From Bacillus pseudomycoides DSM 12442 (lineage in GTDB: Bacteria > Bacillota > Bacilli > Bacillales > Bacillaceae_G), in NCBI RefSeq assembly GCF_000161455.1, contig NZ_CM000745.1, positions 3,733,748 to 3,797,747 on the forward strand: a stretch of 64,000 nucleotides of DNA. The letters are read 5' to 3'. Position 1 is the first letter of the stretch; every line of letters begins with the position of its first letter. Positions 44,119-53,347 of the stretch are shown piece after piece. A program made the translations under genes and the position numbers. A model generated the notes under the pieces. The model saw only the letters and a program-made list of their open reading frames with translations, had not been told where the DNA came from and ran no database searches.

Positions 44119-46445
44119 TGTTTCACTCCTACTAATGCGTGCTCCAATACTTCGTCTAAATGAGACACAAGCACAAACGTAAGGTTTTCTTTTACGCTTT
44201 CTGGAATATCATCTAAATCCTTTTCATTTTCGGCTGGCAAAATAATTTTTGTTAAGCCTGCGCGATGAGCACTTAATGTTTTTTCTTTTAAACCACCGAT
44301 TGGTAATACACGACCACGAAGGGTAATTTCACCTGTCATCCCTACTTCTTTACTGACAGGTACACCTGTCAATGCGGAAATAAGCGCCGTTGCCATCGTA
44401 ATACCAGCTGATGGACCATCCTTTGGCACTGCTCCTTCTGGAACATGAATATGGATGTCATTCTTTTCATGGAAATTTGAATCGATATGAAGTTCTTCTG
44501 CACGAGAGCGAATATAACTAAATGCAGCTTGTGCGGATTCTTTCATAACATCCCCAAGTTTCCCTGTTAAAATTAATTTTCCTTTTCCTGGTGATACAGA
44601 TACTTCAATTGCGAGTGTATCACCGCCAGCAGCTGTATACGCTAAACCAGTTGCCATTCCAACTTGATCTTTCGTTTCAGCTTGCCCATAACGGAATATA
44701 TGTTTACCAAGTAGGTCTGTAATATTTTTTTCCGTTACAATAATACGTTTACGCTCTTCTGTTACAATAATCTTTGCTGCTTTACGACAAATCTTTGCAA
44801 TTTGACGTTCTAACGTTCGAACACCAGCCTCGCGCGTATAGTAGCGAATAATTTCAAGCAGGGCTTCATCACGAATTTGTAAATTCCCTTTTCGCAAGCC
44901 ATGTTCTTTTAATTGCTTCGGCAATAAATGTTCACGAGCAATATGTACCTTTTCAATCTCTGTATAACCAGCAATCGAAATAATTTCCATACGATCAAGG
45001 AGCGGACCTGGAATGCTCGCAAGCGTATTTGCAGTTGCAACAAACATTACTTTTGATAGGTCGTACGGCTCTTCAATATAATGATCGCTAAAATTATGGT
45101 TTTGCTCCGGGTCTAATACTTCTAATAATGCAGCAGACGGATCGCCGCGGAAATCATTGGACATCTTATCAATCTCATCTAATAAAAAGACTGGGTTGAT
45201 TGTTTTTGCCTTCTTCATCCCTTGAATAATACGCCCTGGCATTGCTCCCACATATGTACGACGGTGACCACGAATTTCAGATTCATCACGAACACCACCA
45301 AGGGAAACACGGACAAAATTACGATTTAACGATGTGGCAATCGAACGAGCTAAAGATGTTTTCCCAACACCCGGAGGGCCTACTAGACAAAGAATTGGTC
45401 CTTTTAAAGAATTTGTTAGCTTTTGTACAGCTAAATATTCCAGTACACGTTCTTTCACTTTCTCAAGACCATAATGATCTCTATTTAAAATCGTTTCAGA
45501 ATGTGCTAAATCGATCATATCCTCTGTCGCTTCTGTCCACGGAAGTGCTAATAACCAATCCAGATAATTGCGAATGACACCACTCTCTGCAGAACTTACT
45601 GGCAACTTTTCATAACGATCTAATTCTTTTAGGGCAGCTTTCTTCGTTTCTTCTGGCATTCCAGCCTCTTCGATTTTTTCGCGAAGTTCCTCTACTTCGC
45701 CGCCTTTACCTTCTTTATCACCAAGTTCTGTTTGAATCGCCTTCATTTGTTCACGCAAGAAATATTCTTTTTGCGTACGTTCCATCGAACGTTTCACCTT
45801 TTGTCCAATTTTCTTTTCTAAACTAAGTAGTTCCTGTTCATCTTGAATAATGGAAATGAGCGTATGTAATCTTTCTTTCGCTGATCTAATCTCCAAAATT
45901 TCTTGCTTTTGTTTTGTTTTAATTGGTAGATGAGAAGAAATTAAATCAGCTAGGCGGCCAGGTTCTTCAACATCTACTACTGTCGCAAACGTTTCATTCG
46001 ATATTTTTTTCGAAACTTTAATATATTGCTCGAAATGTTCAAGTAACGTGCGCATTAGAGCCTTTTCTTCTAGATCGCCTTCTTCTTCCTCTGTTACTGT
46101 TTGAATAGAAACCTGTATTACATTTTCTTCTTCAATAAATTCTACAATTTCTGCTCTATGTAAACCTTCTACAAGGACACGAAGCGTACCGTTCGGCAGT
46201 TTTAACATCTGCTTTACTTTCGCTACTGTACCCACACTATATATGTCATCTTCTTTTGGATCATCGATATTCATTTCTTTTTGCATCGCTAAAAAGATGA
46301 TATTTTCATCCATTGCTGCCTGCTCTAGTGCTTGTATTGATTTATCACGTCCTACATCAAGATGCAGAACCATCGTTGGATATACGAGAACGCCTCTTAA
46401 TGGTAGGAGGGGCACAATTCTTTCGTTCGTATTCATACTAGACAT
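44115..46445 (-). CDS. lonA: ATP-dependent Lon protease LonA
   Basis: Degrades misfolded and regulatory proteins. N-terminal substrate domain (IVPLLPLRGVLVYPTMVLHLDVGRD), AAA+ module with GPPGVGKTSLARS and VFLLDEIDKM, and a Ser-Lys protease domain with catalytic Ser in PKDGPSAGITMATA and Lys in LPIGGLKEKTLSA. The ATG at 46445 (MSSMNTNER) follows GGAGG and gives 776 residues; an upstream extension of 11 residues is not supported. Confidence 0.95.
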   Translation of the reverse strand: MSSMNTNERIVPLLPLRGVLVYPTMVLHLDVGRDKSIQALEQAAMDENIIFLAMQKEMNIDDPKEDDIYSVGTVAKVKQMLKLPNGTLRVLVEGLHRAEIVEFIEEENVIQVSIQTVTEEEEGDLEEKALMRTLLEHFEQYIKVSKKISNETFATVVDVEEPGRLADLISSHLPIKTKQKQEILEIRSAKERLHTLISIIQDEQELLSLEKKIGQKVKRSMERTQKEYFLREQMKAIQTELGDKEGKGGEVEELREKIEEAGMPEETKKAALKELDRYEKLPVSSAESGVIRNYLDWLLALPWTEATEDMIDLAHSETILNRDHYGLEKVKERVLEYLAVQKLTNSLKGPILCLVGPPGVGKTSLARSIATSLNRNFVRVSLGGVRDESEIRGHRRTYVGAMPGRIIQGMKKAKTINPVFLLDEIDKMSNDFRGDPSAALLEVLDPEQNHNFSDHYIEEPYDLSKVMFVATANTLASIPGPLLDRMEIISIAGYTEIEKVHIAREHLLPKQLKEHGLRKGNLQIRDEALLEIIRYYTREAGVRTLERQIAKICRKAAKIIVTEERKRIIVTEKNITDLLGKHIFRYGQAETKDQVGMATGLAYTAAGGDTLAIEVSVSPGKGKLILTGKLGDVMKESAQAAFSYIRSRAEELHIDSNFHEKNDIHIHVPEGAVPKDGPSAGITMATALISALTGVPVSKEVGMTGEITLRGRVLPIGGLKEKTLSAHRAGLTKIILPAENEKDLDDIPESVKENLTFVLVSHLDEVLEHALVGVKQ

Positions 46446-46556
46446 AGCACCTCCATAATAAATTAAACTCCTGTTCAACTATTTTATATTACAATACACT
46501 TGGATGCAATTGCAGAGATTCCTTGCAATTGCAAATCTCCTACTTTTTCTTTCTCT

Positions 46557-46696
46557 ATAAAGTGAAACTTCCAGCCGTAGGGGCCTTAGTTAACCATCAC
46601 CAATCGGGCTTTTACAGGTAAGTTGCCCTACCTATTTCCTCCTCTTCTCTCTGGGCTTTGAAGTAGGGGCTTATTGCCCACGAATAGCGGGATAAA
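46557..46696 (-). repeat. interspersed repeat, family 2 (bcr1-like), copy 2
   Basis: Opposite orientation to copy 1. Read on the minus strand it is bounded on both sides by TTTAT, the target duplication described for bcr1, with internal AAAAGCCCGATTGGTGA and GGAAGTTTCACTTTA. Fills most of the lonB-lonA gap. No gene in it. Confidence 0.75.
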
Positions 46697-46698
46697 AG

Positions 46699-46740
46699 AA
46701 AAAGGGACCTCGCTTAAGCATACAAACTTAAACGAAGTCT
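46699..46740 (-). terminator. lonB terminator
   Basis: Minus-strand GACTTCGTTTAAG and CTTAAGCGAGGTC arms around TTTGTATG, then CCCTTTTTCTTTT. Confidence 0.85.
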
Positions 46741-46807
46741 GGCAAATATTACATGTTCTATTTCCCATTTACCTAAAAGGAAATCACTTCTTAGAACCCG
46801 ATTTAAT

Positions 46808-48478
46808 TTACATCGATTGTACATCGCCTTCATCTAGCTCGCGATGCACATCAATTTCACGATGCAATTTTTCCTGGACGAATGTTAACGCAAAAACTTC
46901 TTTTAATTTTCGAACGGGAATAATCTCGATACCCTTTATCGTATATAAAAATGGCTGCATGTTTTCAGCAGGAATAATAACCTTTTTCGCTCCTGCCTTT
47001 TTTGCTGCTTTTACTTTTGCATATACGCCGCCTACTGGTTTTACTTCTCCATGAATACTTATTTCTCCGGTCATCGCTATTTCGTTATTCACATACACTT
47101 GGTGAAGCGCTGAATATACACCTGTTGCCATTGCAATGCCTGCTGAAGGACCATCAATTGGAATACCACCTGGGAAATTAATATGTATATCATATCCTTC
47201 TGGTAACAAGTCTAGGGAGCGGAGCACGGTTAATACATTATCAACGGATCCTTTTGCCATACTTTTACGGCGAATCGATTTTGTTTGACTACCAATACTC
47301 TCTTCTTCCACAATTCCTGTAACATTTATCGTACCTTTTTCCGCAGCTGGGATTGCCATTACTTCAATTTCTAATAGCGCCCCTGTATTCGGTCCATATA
47401 CTGCAAGACCGTTTACAAGACCGATCTTCGGAATTGGATAAATACGCTTTTCATATTTTGGAGTAAGCTGACTAGAATGTACAACCCATTCAATATCCTC
47501 ATCTTTAATAAAAGAACGTCCCTCATTAATCGCCATTCCTGCAGAAATTTGCACAAGATTAATGGCTTCTCTTCCATTTCTTGCATACATGCCGATCATT
47601 TCAACACCTTGTTTTCCAATTTCCATTTTCACTTTTTCAGCTGCATTCTTCGCTACTTTTTGAATTTCTTCTGTATCAAGTTCACGGAAGAAAACTTCTA
47701 AACAACGAGAACGAATAGCAGGAGGAATTTCATCTGGAGAACGAGTTGTCGCTCCGACTAAGCGGAAATCTGCTGGTAAGCCTTTTTGAAAAATATCATG
47801 TATGTATGTTGGAATCATTGAATTTTCTTCACTGTAGTATGCACTTTCCAAAAATACTTTGCGATCTTCTAATACTTTTAACATTTTATTCATCTGGATT
47901 GGATGCAATTCACCAATTTCATCAATAAATAAAATGCCACCATGTGCATCCGTTACGGCACCTTTTTTCGGTTGTGGAATTCCTGCTTGCCCCATTGCAC
48001 CTGCACCTTGATAAATCGGATCATGTACCGAGCCAATTAAAGGATCAGCAATGCCACGCTCATCAAAGCGGGCAGTTGTTGCATCTAGTTCAATAAATGT
48101 TGCATTCATACGAAATGGTGATTTTTGATTTTTCTTCGCTTCTTCTAACACAAGACGTGCTGCCGCTGTTTTCCCTACCCCAGGAGGTCCATATATAATG
48201 ACATGCTGCGGGTTCGGTCCACACAGTGCTGCCTTTAATGATCTAATTCCGTCCTCTTGGCCAACAATATCTAAAAAAGATGTAGGACGTACCTTCTCGG
48301 CAAGTGGTTCTGTCAAAGAAATCTCGCGCATTTTGCGAAGTTGTTCTAATTCTTTTTTCGATTCTCGATCAATTGAAACTTTTTGTGTTCGCTGGTTTCG
48401 GAGCAAATGCCAAAAATACAATCCGACAATTACACCAAAAACAAGTTGAACAAGTAAGAATATGTTTGTCCAGCTCAT
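46808..48478 (-). CDS. lonB: LonB, forespore-type membrane Lon-like protease
   Basis: A 556-residue Lon family member with an N-terminal membrane anchor (IFLLVQLVFGVIVGLYFWHLL) instead of the LonA substrate domain. AAA+ module: YGPPGVGKTAAARL and GGILFIDEIGELHP. Protease Ser is in PIDGPSAGIAMATGVYSALHQ and Lys in KPVGGVYAKVKAAKK. In B. subtilis LonB is a forespore-expressed protease. Lies between clpX and lonA as in that species. Confidence 0.94.
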   Translation of the reverse strand: MSWTNIFLLVQLVFGVIVGLYFWHLLRNQRTQKVSIDRESKKELEQLRKMREISLTEPLAEKVRPTSFLDIVGQEDGIRSLKAALCGPNPQHVIIYGPPGVGKTAAARLVLEEAKKNQKSPFRMNATFIELDATTARFDERGIADPLIGSVHDPIYQGAGAMGQAGIPQPKKGAVTDAHGGILFIDEIGELHPIQMNKMLKVLEDRKVFLESAYYSEENSMIPTYIHDIFQKGLPADFRLVGATTRSPDEIPPAIRSRCLEVFFRELDTEEIQKVAKNAAEKVKMEIGKQGVEMIGMYARNGREAINLVQISAGMAINEGRSFIKDEDIEWVVHSSQLTPKYEKRIYPIPKIGLVNGLAVYGPNTGALLEIEVMAIPAAEKGTINVTGIVEEESIGSQTKSIRRKSMAKGSVDNVLTVLRSLDLLPEGYDIHINFPGGIPIDGPSAGIAMATGVYSALHQVYVNNEIAMTGEISIHGEVKPVGGVYAKVKAAKKAGAKKVIIPAENMQPFLYTIKGIEIIPVRKLKEVFALTFVQEKLHREIDVHRELDEGDVQSM

Positions 48479-48546
48479 AATTCATTTCCTCCCGCTATGT
48501 TTTACCATTTAGTATTTCCTGGGAGGAATAGTGCTAAACATAATAA

Positions 48547-48580
48547 GAAACAGCAATTATAAAAATTGCTGTTTCATTTT
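48547..48580 (-). terminator. clpX terminator
   Basis: Arms GAAACAGCAAT and ATTGCTGTTTC around a short loop just past the clpX stop; TTATTATG follows on the minus strand. Confidence 0.75.
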
Positions 48581-48584
48581 TACA

Positions 48585-49844
48585 CTATGCAGATGTTTTT
48601 GTATCGAGTACAGTACCGTCTTGTAACACCAATTTTGGCGGTGCATTGTCTGCTACTGTTTCTTTTGAAAGAATACACTTCTCGATATCTTTACGAGATG
48701 GAAGCTCGAACATTACATCTAGCATTAAGCCTTCAATAATAGAGCGAAGTCCACGAGCACCTGTTTTACGTTCAATTGCTTTTTTCGCAATTTCAATCAG
48801 TGCTCCTTCTTCAAATTCCAACTCAACATCGTCAAGCTCCAATAATTTTTGGAACTGTTTTACAAGCGCATTTTTCGGTTTTGTTAAAATATCAACAAGA
48901 GCACCTTCATCAAGTGGTTCTAGGTTCGCAATAACCGGAAGACGACCAATAAACTCTGGAATTAAACCAAATCGTAAAAGGTCTTCTGGTAATACGTGAG
49001 ATAAAACATGCTTTTCATTTACATCAGCATTTTTCTTCTCTGAACCAAATCCAATTACTTTTTCACCAAGGCGACGTTTAATAATTGGCTCAATACCATC
49101 AAACGCACCACCACAAATGAATAAGATGTTCGTTGTATCAATTTGAATAAACTCTTGATGCGGATGTTTACGACCACCTTGAGGCGGAACGCTTGCTACA
49201 GTACCCTCTAAAATTTTCAGAAGGGCCTGCTGTACACCCTCACCAGATACATCACGTGTAATTGATGGATTTTCTGACTTACGCGCCACTTTATCAATCT
49301 CATCAATATAAATGATTCCTTTTTCAGCTTTCTCTACATCATAATCAGCTGCTTGAATAAGTTTTAGTAAGATGTTTTCTACATCTTCCCCTACATATCC
49401 AGCTTCTGTTAAAGATGTTGCGTCCGCGATTGCAAATGGAACATTTAAAATACGCGCTAATGTTTGTGCCAATAATGTTTTACCACTACCTGTTGGCCCG
49501 ATAAGTGCGATATTACTTTTCGCCAATTCTACATCATCAATTTTGCTGTTAGAATTGATGCGTTTGTAATGATTATATACCGCTACCGCTAATGCTTTCT
49601 TCGCATTATCTTGTCCGATTACATACTCATCTAAGATTTCACGAATTTCTACCGGTTTCGGTACATCTTTGAATTCTACTTCTTCGTCCTTCGCAAGCTC
49701 CTCTTGCACAATCTCTGTACAAAGCTCAATGCACTCATCACAAATGTAAACACCAGGACCAGCAACAAGCTTTCGGACTTGCGTTTGTGTTTTACCACAG
49801 AAAGAACATTTTAATTGCCCTTTTTCATCATTAAATTTAAACAT
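48585..49844 (-). CDS. clpX: ATP-dependent Clp protease, ATP-binding subunit ClpX
   Basis: AAA+ unfoldase that feeds substrates to ClpP. N-terminal C4 zinc finger (LKCSFCGKTQTQVRKL ... YICDECIELC), Walker A GPTGSGKTLLAQTLA, Walker B GIIYIDEIDKVA, the IGF loop that docks on ClpP (VIGFGSEKK) and RARH-type pore region. The ATG at 49844 (MFKFNDEKGQ) follows AAGGGGTG and gives 419 residues; a 25-residue upstream extension has no support. Confidence 0.97.
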   Translation of the reverse strand: MFKFNDEKGQLKCSFCGKTQTQVRKLVAGPGVYICDECIELCTEIVQEELAKDEEVEFKDVPKPVEIREILDEYVIGQDNAKKALAVAVYNHYKRINSNSKIDDVELAKSNIALIGPTGSGKTLLAQTLARILNVPFAIADATSLTEAGYVGEDVENILLKLIQAADYDVEKAEKGIIYIDEIDKVARKSENPSITRDVSGEGVQQALLKILEGTVASVPPQGGRKHPHQEFIQIDTTNILFICGGAFDGIEPIIKRRLGEKVIGFGSEKKNADVNEKHVLSHVLPEDLLRFGLIPEFIGRLPVIANLEPLDEGALVDILTKPKNALVKQFQKLLELDDVELEFEEGALIEIAKKAIERKTGARGLRSIIEGLMLDVMFELPSRKDIEKCILSKETVADNAPPKLVLQDGTVLDTKTSA

Positions 49845-50044
49845 ATTTTCACACCCCTTACAAAGTGCTAATATCTTGCCTTCGTATGTACACGATAAAT
49901 GTATCGTATGTAAATACATATTATGTCACTACGTGGCGAGAAATACAAATAATATGACTAGTTATGTACAAATAAAAAATTTTTAAAACTTTTGAAATAT
50001 GTATATTCGACTTTAGAAGGATCATTTCCTTCTTCATCGAAAAG

Positions 50045-50078
50045 TTTTATAAATATATTTATATCTATATTTATAAAA
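50045..50078. repeat. perfect AT-only inverted repeat between tig and clpX
   Basis: Arms TTTTATAAATATA and TATATTTATAAAA (13 bp each) with an eight-base spacer, touching the tig terminator. It is part of the roughly 270-bp clpX upstream region, which has no further gene. Function unknown; it may serve as a protein-binding site or DNA-unwinding element. Confidence 0.6.
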
Positions 50079-50110
50079 CAAGGCACGATCCAAAATCGCG
50101 CCTTGTTATT
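50076..50110 (-). terminator. tig terminator
   Basis: Arms AACAAGGC-A-CGAT and ATCG-C-GCCTTGTT around CCAAA, followed on the minus strand by TTATAAATAT. Confidence 0.83.
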
Positions 50111-50113
50111 TTA

Positions 50114-51397
50114 TTATGCAGCTTTGCTGTTGTCTACTAAGAAGTCTACAGCTTTACGAACTTTAATGTCTTCAGATAAAGCATCTAAGCTTCCAAGAGC
50201 TTGTGTGATAGCGTCAACTGGCATATTGTACATTGCAGCCATTTTTTCAACTTCTGCAGTTACTTCTTCTTCAGTAACTTCGATGTTTTCAGCTTCAATG
50301 ATCGCTTCAAGAACAAGGTTGATTCTTACACGTTTTTGTGCATCTTCTTTCATTTGTTCTTTTAACTTGTCAGCGTCAGTACCTGTGAATTGGTAGTAAA
50401 GCTCAAGGTTCATACCTTGTTGGCTTAAGCGTTGTTCGAATTCACGAATCATACGATCTAACTCAGTTTCGATCATAGCTTCTGGAATTTCGATTTCAGC
50501 GTTATCAGCAGCTTTTTCTACTACTTCGTCACGAACTTTGTGCTCAGCTTCGTGCTTTTTGCCTTCTTCTAAGTTTGTACGAAGTTTTGCTTTTAACTCT
50601 TCAAGAGTTGCAACTTCTTCGTCTGCATCTTTAGCGAACTCGTCATCTAAAGCTGGAAGTTCTTTTGCTTTAATTTCATGAACTGTCACTTTAAATGTTG
50701 CTGGTTTACCAGCAAGTTCTTCTGCATGGTACTCTTCTGGGAATGATACTTCAACGTCTTTTGACTCGCCAGCTTTTAGACCAATTAATTGCTCTTCAAA
50801 ACCTGGGATGAATGTACCAGAACCGATTGCTAGAGAGTAGTTCTCGCCTTTTCCGCCTTCGAATGCTTCGCCATCAACGAAACCTTCAAAGTCGATTACA
50901 GCTGTATCGCCGTTTTCAGCAGTACCTTCTTCTTTAACAACTAGTTCAGCTTGACGCTCTTGTAAAGATTGTAATTCGTTCTCTACATCTTCGTCAGTTA
51001 CAGTTGTTTCAACTTTTTCTACTGCTAGTCCTTTGTATTCACCTAATTTAACTTCAGGTTTTACAGTAACTTTTGCAGTGAAGATTAAGTTTTCATTTTT
51101 CTCGAACTTCTCGATGTCGATTTCAGGATGAGCAACTGGGAAGATACCAGTTTCATCGATTGCTTCACCGTATGCTTTTGGTAAGATAATATCTAAAGCA
51201 TCTTGGTATAAAGATTCAATACCAAAGCGTTGTTCGAATAACGGACGAGGCATTTTTCCTTTACGGAAACCAGGTACGTTAATTGTTTTTACTACTTTTT
51301 TGAACGCAGCGTCGATAGAGTTGTTTACTTCTTTAGCATCAACTTCGATTGTTAAAACGCCAACGTTACCTTCTAATTTTTCCCATTTTGCAGCCAT
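50114..51397 (-). CDS. tig: trigger factor
   Basis: Ribosome-associated chaperone and prolyl isomerase. The ribosome-docking loop is GFRKGKMPRPLFEQRFG (about residues 44-60), the FKBP-like isomerase domain covers about 150-245 (AVIDFEGFVDGEAFEGGKGENYSLAIGSGTFIPGFEEQLIG), and the helical C-terminal arms follow. 427 residues, behind GGAGGG. It has its own promoter about 290 bp upstream and a long, probably structured leader. Confidence 0.97.
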   Translation of the reverse strand: MAAKWEKLEGNVGVLTIEVDAKEVNNSIDAAFKKVVKTINVPGFRKGKMPRPLFEQRFGIESLYQDALDIILPKAYGEAIDETGIFPVAHPEIDIEKFEKNENLIFTAKVTVKPEVKLGEYKGLAVEKVETTVTDEDVENELQSLQERQAELVVKEEGTAENGDTAVIDFEGFVDGEAFEGGKGENYSLAIGSGTFIPGFEEQLIGLKAGESKDVEVSFPEEYHAEELAGKPATFKVTVHEIKAKELPALDDEFAKDADEEVATLEELKAKLRTNLEEGKKHEAEHKVRDEVVEKAADNAEIEIPEAMIETELDRMIREFEQRLSQQGMNLELYYQFTGTDADKLKEQMKEDAQKRVRINLVLEAIIEAENIEVTEEEVTAEVEKMAAMYNMPVDAITQALGSLDALSEDIKVRKAVDFLVDNSKAA

Positions 51398-51442
51398 TTA
51401 TTCTTTCCCTCCAACTATAATAATGTATGCACATACCTCTAC

Positions 51443-51644
51443 AGATTGAGATTTTCATTATTTCTTTTTTAGAAACAACAAAAGCATGAAAGCCAATTTA
51501 TTTAAGCTTTCTAATCTTCTAGCAATAAGCCTTAAGACACGCGATTCTCAATCTATTATTTGTCTATAAGACAAACACGGTATATTTTGTTCGAGAATAA
51601 TATGAAACATATTAAGTAAGAGAATTATACTTCTCTCCTCTTAC
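51443..51644 (-). other. long leader of tig with nested hairpins
   Basis: Between the tig promoter and gene lie about 275 untranslated bases. A 9-bp perfect long-range pairing (AGATTGAGA, 51443-51451, with TCTCAATCT, 51546-51554) encloses two small hairpins (51461-51475 and 51488-51511). It is preceded in the RNA by TTTGTCT-ATA-AGACAAA (51559-51575) and GTAAGAG/CTCTTAC (51616-51644). This could be a structured regulatory RNA. No known class was recognised. Confidence 0.45.
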
Positions 51645-51678
51645 AAGCAGGCATAATTCAGCCTTTTGCAACCCTTAC

Positions 51679-51706
51679 ATTATAACATAGAATATTCTCG
51701 TTTCAA
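51679..51706 (-). promoter_or_regulatory. tig promoter
   Basis: Minus-strand TTGAAA (51706-51701), 16-bp spacer, consensus TATAAT (51684-51679). It overlaps nothing and lies just after the ysoA stop. Confidence 0.7.
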
Positions 51707-51730
51707 TAACTGAACGATTCTTTTTCATAA

Positions 51731-52729
51731 TTATACAGGTAAATGCCCTTCTCTCTCCACGCGTAAAAACCATTGATAGGCAATATGAAACTCTTCAACG
51801 GTAATATTATACGCCTCCATAAGTTCCTCTTCATCGATGATCAATCCGAAACGCTTTCTCCCGATTCGCTCTAAAACCGCTGCCCATACTTCTACTTTAT
51901 CTATTAGTAATGGGAACGGGAAAATACTTGCTTGCATTTCTCTCCAATATGTAATAATCGCCTCAAACATATTTGGATTATCACTTTCTAAACGATTAGA
52001 TAATATATGTATAACTTTCTTCGAGTACTCATCATTATGATCCAAATGAGCTGGAATAATCATTATTCTTTCGCCAAATTTCTCTACTTCTATTTCTTCT
52101 TTCATACGCTTCTCTACCATTTTGTATATAATAGAAGTTTTTAAATATGGATGTCGCGTGCTATCAACGAGAAATTTCCGTAAAGCTGGCAAAGCTTTTT
52201 CGAGGTTTTTAATTAAAAGAGCATGAATTACCTGTAGCTGCTGCCCAAAATTTTCTACAAATAGTTTTTTCGAAAATTCTTCCAGATCAAAATCTGATTC
52301 TACTAGCGTCGTTCCCTCACCATTTAGCATATTCTCCGCAAATTGGGCAAGCTGCGCTAACTTTTCTCTTTGCTCTACAGTCAATTCTTTCTTCTGCAAA
52401 ACCTCTTCAACAGTCTCAATTACACCTACATAATCATTTGTTTGAACTAAAATAGTCACGTATGTTTCAAGAATATCCCCAAACAAGACTGTTCCTGTTT
52501 CAAGCAACTTCTCACATCGGTCTTTTGATTCTTCCATTCGCTTTAATTCTAATAAACAAATAACTGAAGCTAATTCTGTTTGCTCTGTTTCTCCATTATA
52601 CTGGCGTAATATTTCAAAACAGCGCAATGCATCTTCGAACTTCCGCTCCCGCAGCGCCATAAACCCTTGATCAATATAACGCTCTGACAACTGCGGAAAC
52701 AATACGACCGTATTTTCTTTTTTATCCAT
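51731..52729 (-). CDS. ysoA: YsoA-like TPR protein, function unknown
   Basis: A 332-residue soluble helical protein with tetratricopeptide-like repeats (for example YIDQGFMALRERKFEDALRCFEILRQY and ELASVICLLELKRMEESKDRCEKLLETG). The C-terminal part ends in LMEAYNITVEEFHIAYQWFLRVER. Its position next to tig matches B. subtilis ysoA. A protein-protein adaptor role is likely, but the partner is unknown. Confidence 0.82.
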   Translation of the reverse strand: MDKKENTVVLFPQLSERYIDQGFMALRERKFEDALRCFEILRQYNGETEQTELASVICLLELKRMEESKDRCEKLLETGTVLFGDILETYVTILVQTNDYVGVIETVEEVLQKKELTVEQREKLAQLAQFAENMLNGEGTTLVESDFDLEEFSKKLFVENFGQQLQVIHALLIKNLEKALPALRKFLVDSTRHPYLKTSIIYKMVEKRMKEEIEVEKFGERIMIIPAHLDHNDEYSKKVIHILSNRLESDNPNMFEAIITYWREMQASIFPFPLLIDKVEVWAAVLERIGRKRFGLIIDEEELMEAYNITVEEFHIAYQWFLRVEREGHLPV

Positions 52730-52887
52730 ACGTCCGCCTCTTTTTTTAGATTTTAAATATCTTCAAAGTAAATATAACAAATGGCTGTTAAGAAAACAAC
52801 ATTCCAAATACATTTATTTGAAATATGAAAATATTCGACTTTTATAATTAAAACGAAAAAATCATATCAGAAAATCCTCTTTATACA

Positions 52888-52922
52888 TATAAAAAACCCT
52901 CAGCAAATAACGCAGAGGATTT
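52888..52922 (-). terminator. terminator of the small membrane-protein pair
   Basis: Minus-strand AATCCTC and GAGGGTT arms around a 13-base loop, followed by TTTTTATATG, directly after the 82-residue gene. Confidence 0.7.
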
Positions 52923-52927
52923 CCTCA

Positions 52928-53176
52928 TTAATGGGCAGCTTTTATAATTGTAGGATATACGAAAAGAGTAATCATTTGGAGAACAATAATTGTAACAACA
53001 ACCATGCTAAAAAAGAAGATTGGCTTACTTCGTTTCATCAAAAACATAATAATAAGCATAATGCAGGCAAGTAAACACATAAAAAATAAACTTGTAGTAG
53101 GACTTAGTATTCCGCTAGGGACAAATGACAATAATATAACACTACAAACACCTATAATTCCGAGTAACCATTCCAT
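52928..53176 (-). CDS. small three-segment membrane protein, function unknown
   Basis: An 82-residue, almost wholly hydrophobic protein with three segments (WLLGIIGVCSVILLSFV, LFFMCLLACIMLIIMFLM, PIFFFSMVVVTIIVLQMITLFV) and a short KRSK turn between the last two. GGGAAAGGG lies seven bases before the ATG. It follows the 33-residue gene by 33 bp and the two share a terminator, so they form a two-gene operon. No family recognised. Confidence 0.7.
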   Translation of the reverse strand: MEWLLGIIGVCSVILLSFVPSGILSPTTSLFFMCLLACIMLIIMFLMKRSKPIFFFSMVVVTIIVLQMITLFVYPTIIKAAH

Positions 53177-53209
53177 TCATTTACCCTTTCCCTCTCATAA
53201 CAATTCTCT

Positions 53210-53311
53210 CTATGCTACTAAATGTTTTACAACCTCAATTACATCTGTTAATTTCTCATATGCAACAAACCCGAAAGCTACTGTTAAAGCCGTTACGACT
53301 AATCCTTTCAT
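53210..53311 (-). CDS. very small protein, possible membrane peptide, function unknown
   Basis: A 33-codon frame beginning MKGLVVTALTVAFGFVAYEK and ending DVIEVVKHLVA. One hydrophobic segment (about residues 3-17) is followed by an amphipathic helix. A strong AGGAGG is placed nine bases before the ATG. It is the first gene of a pair with the 82-residue membrane protein. Coding status rests on the ribosome-binding site, promoter and operon layout. Confidence 0.6.
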   Translation of the reverse strand: MKGLVVTALTVAFGFVAYEKLTDVIEVVKHLVA

Positions 53312-53347
53312 GTTTTTCTTCCTCCTCGTGTCATCTTCGTTACCTTA

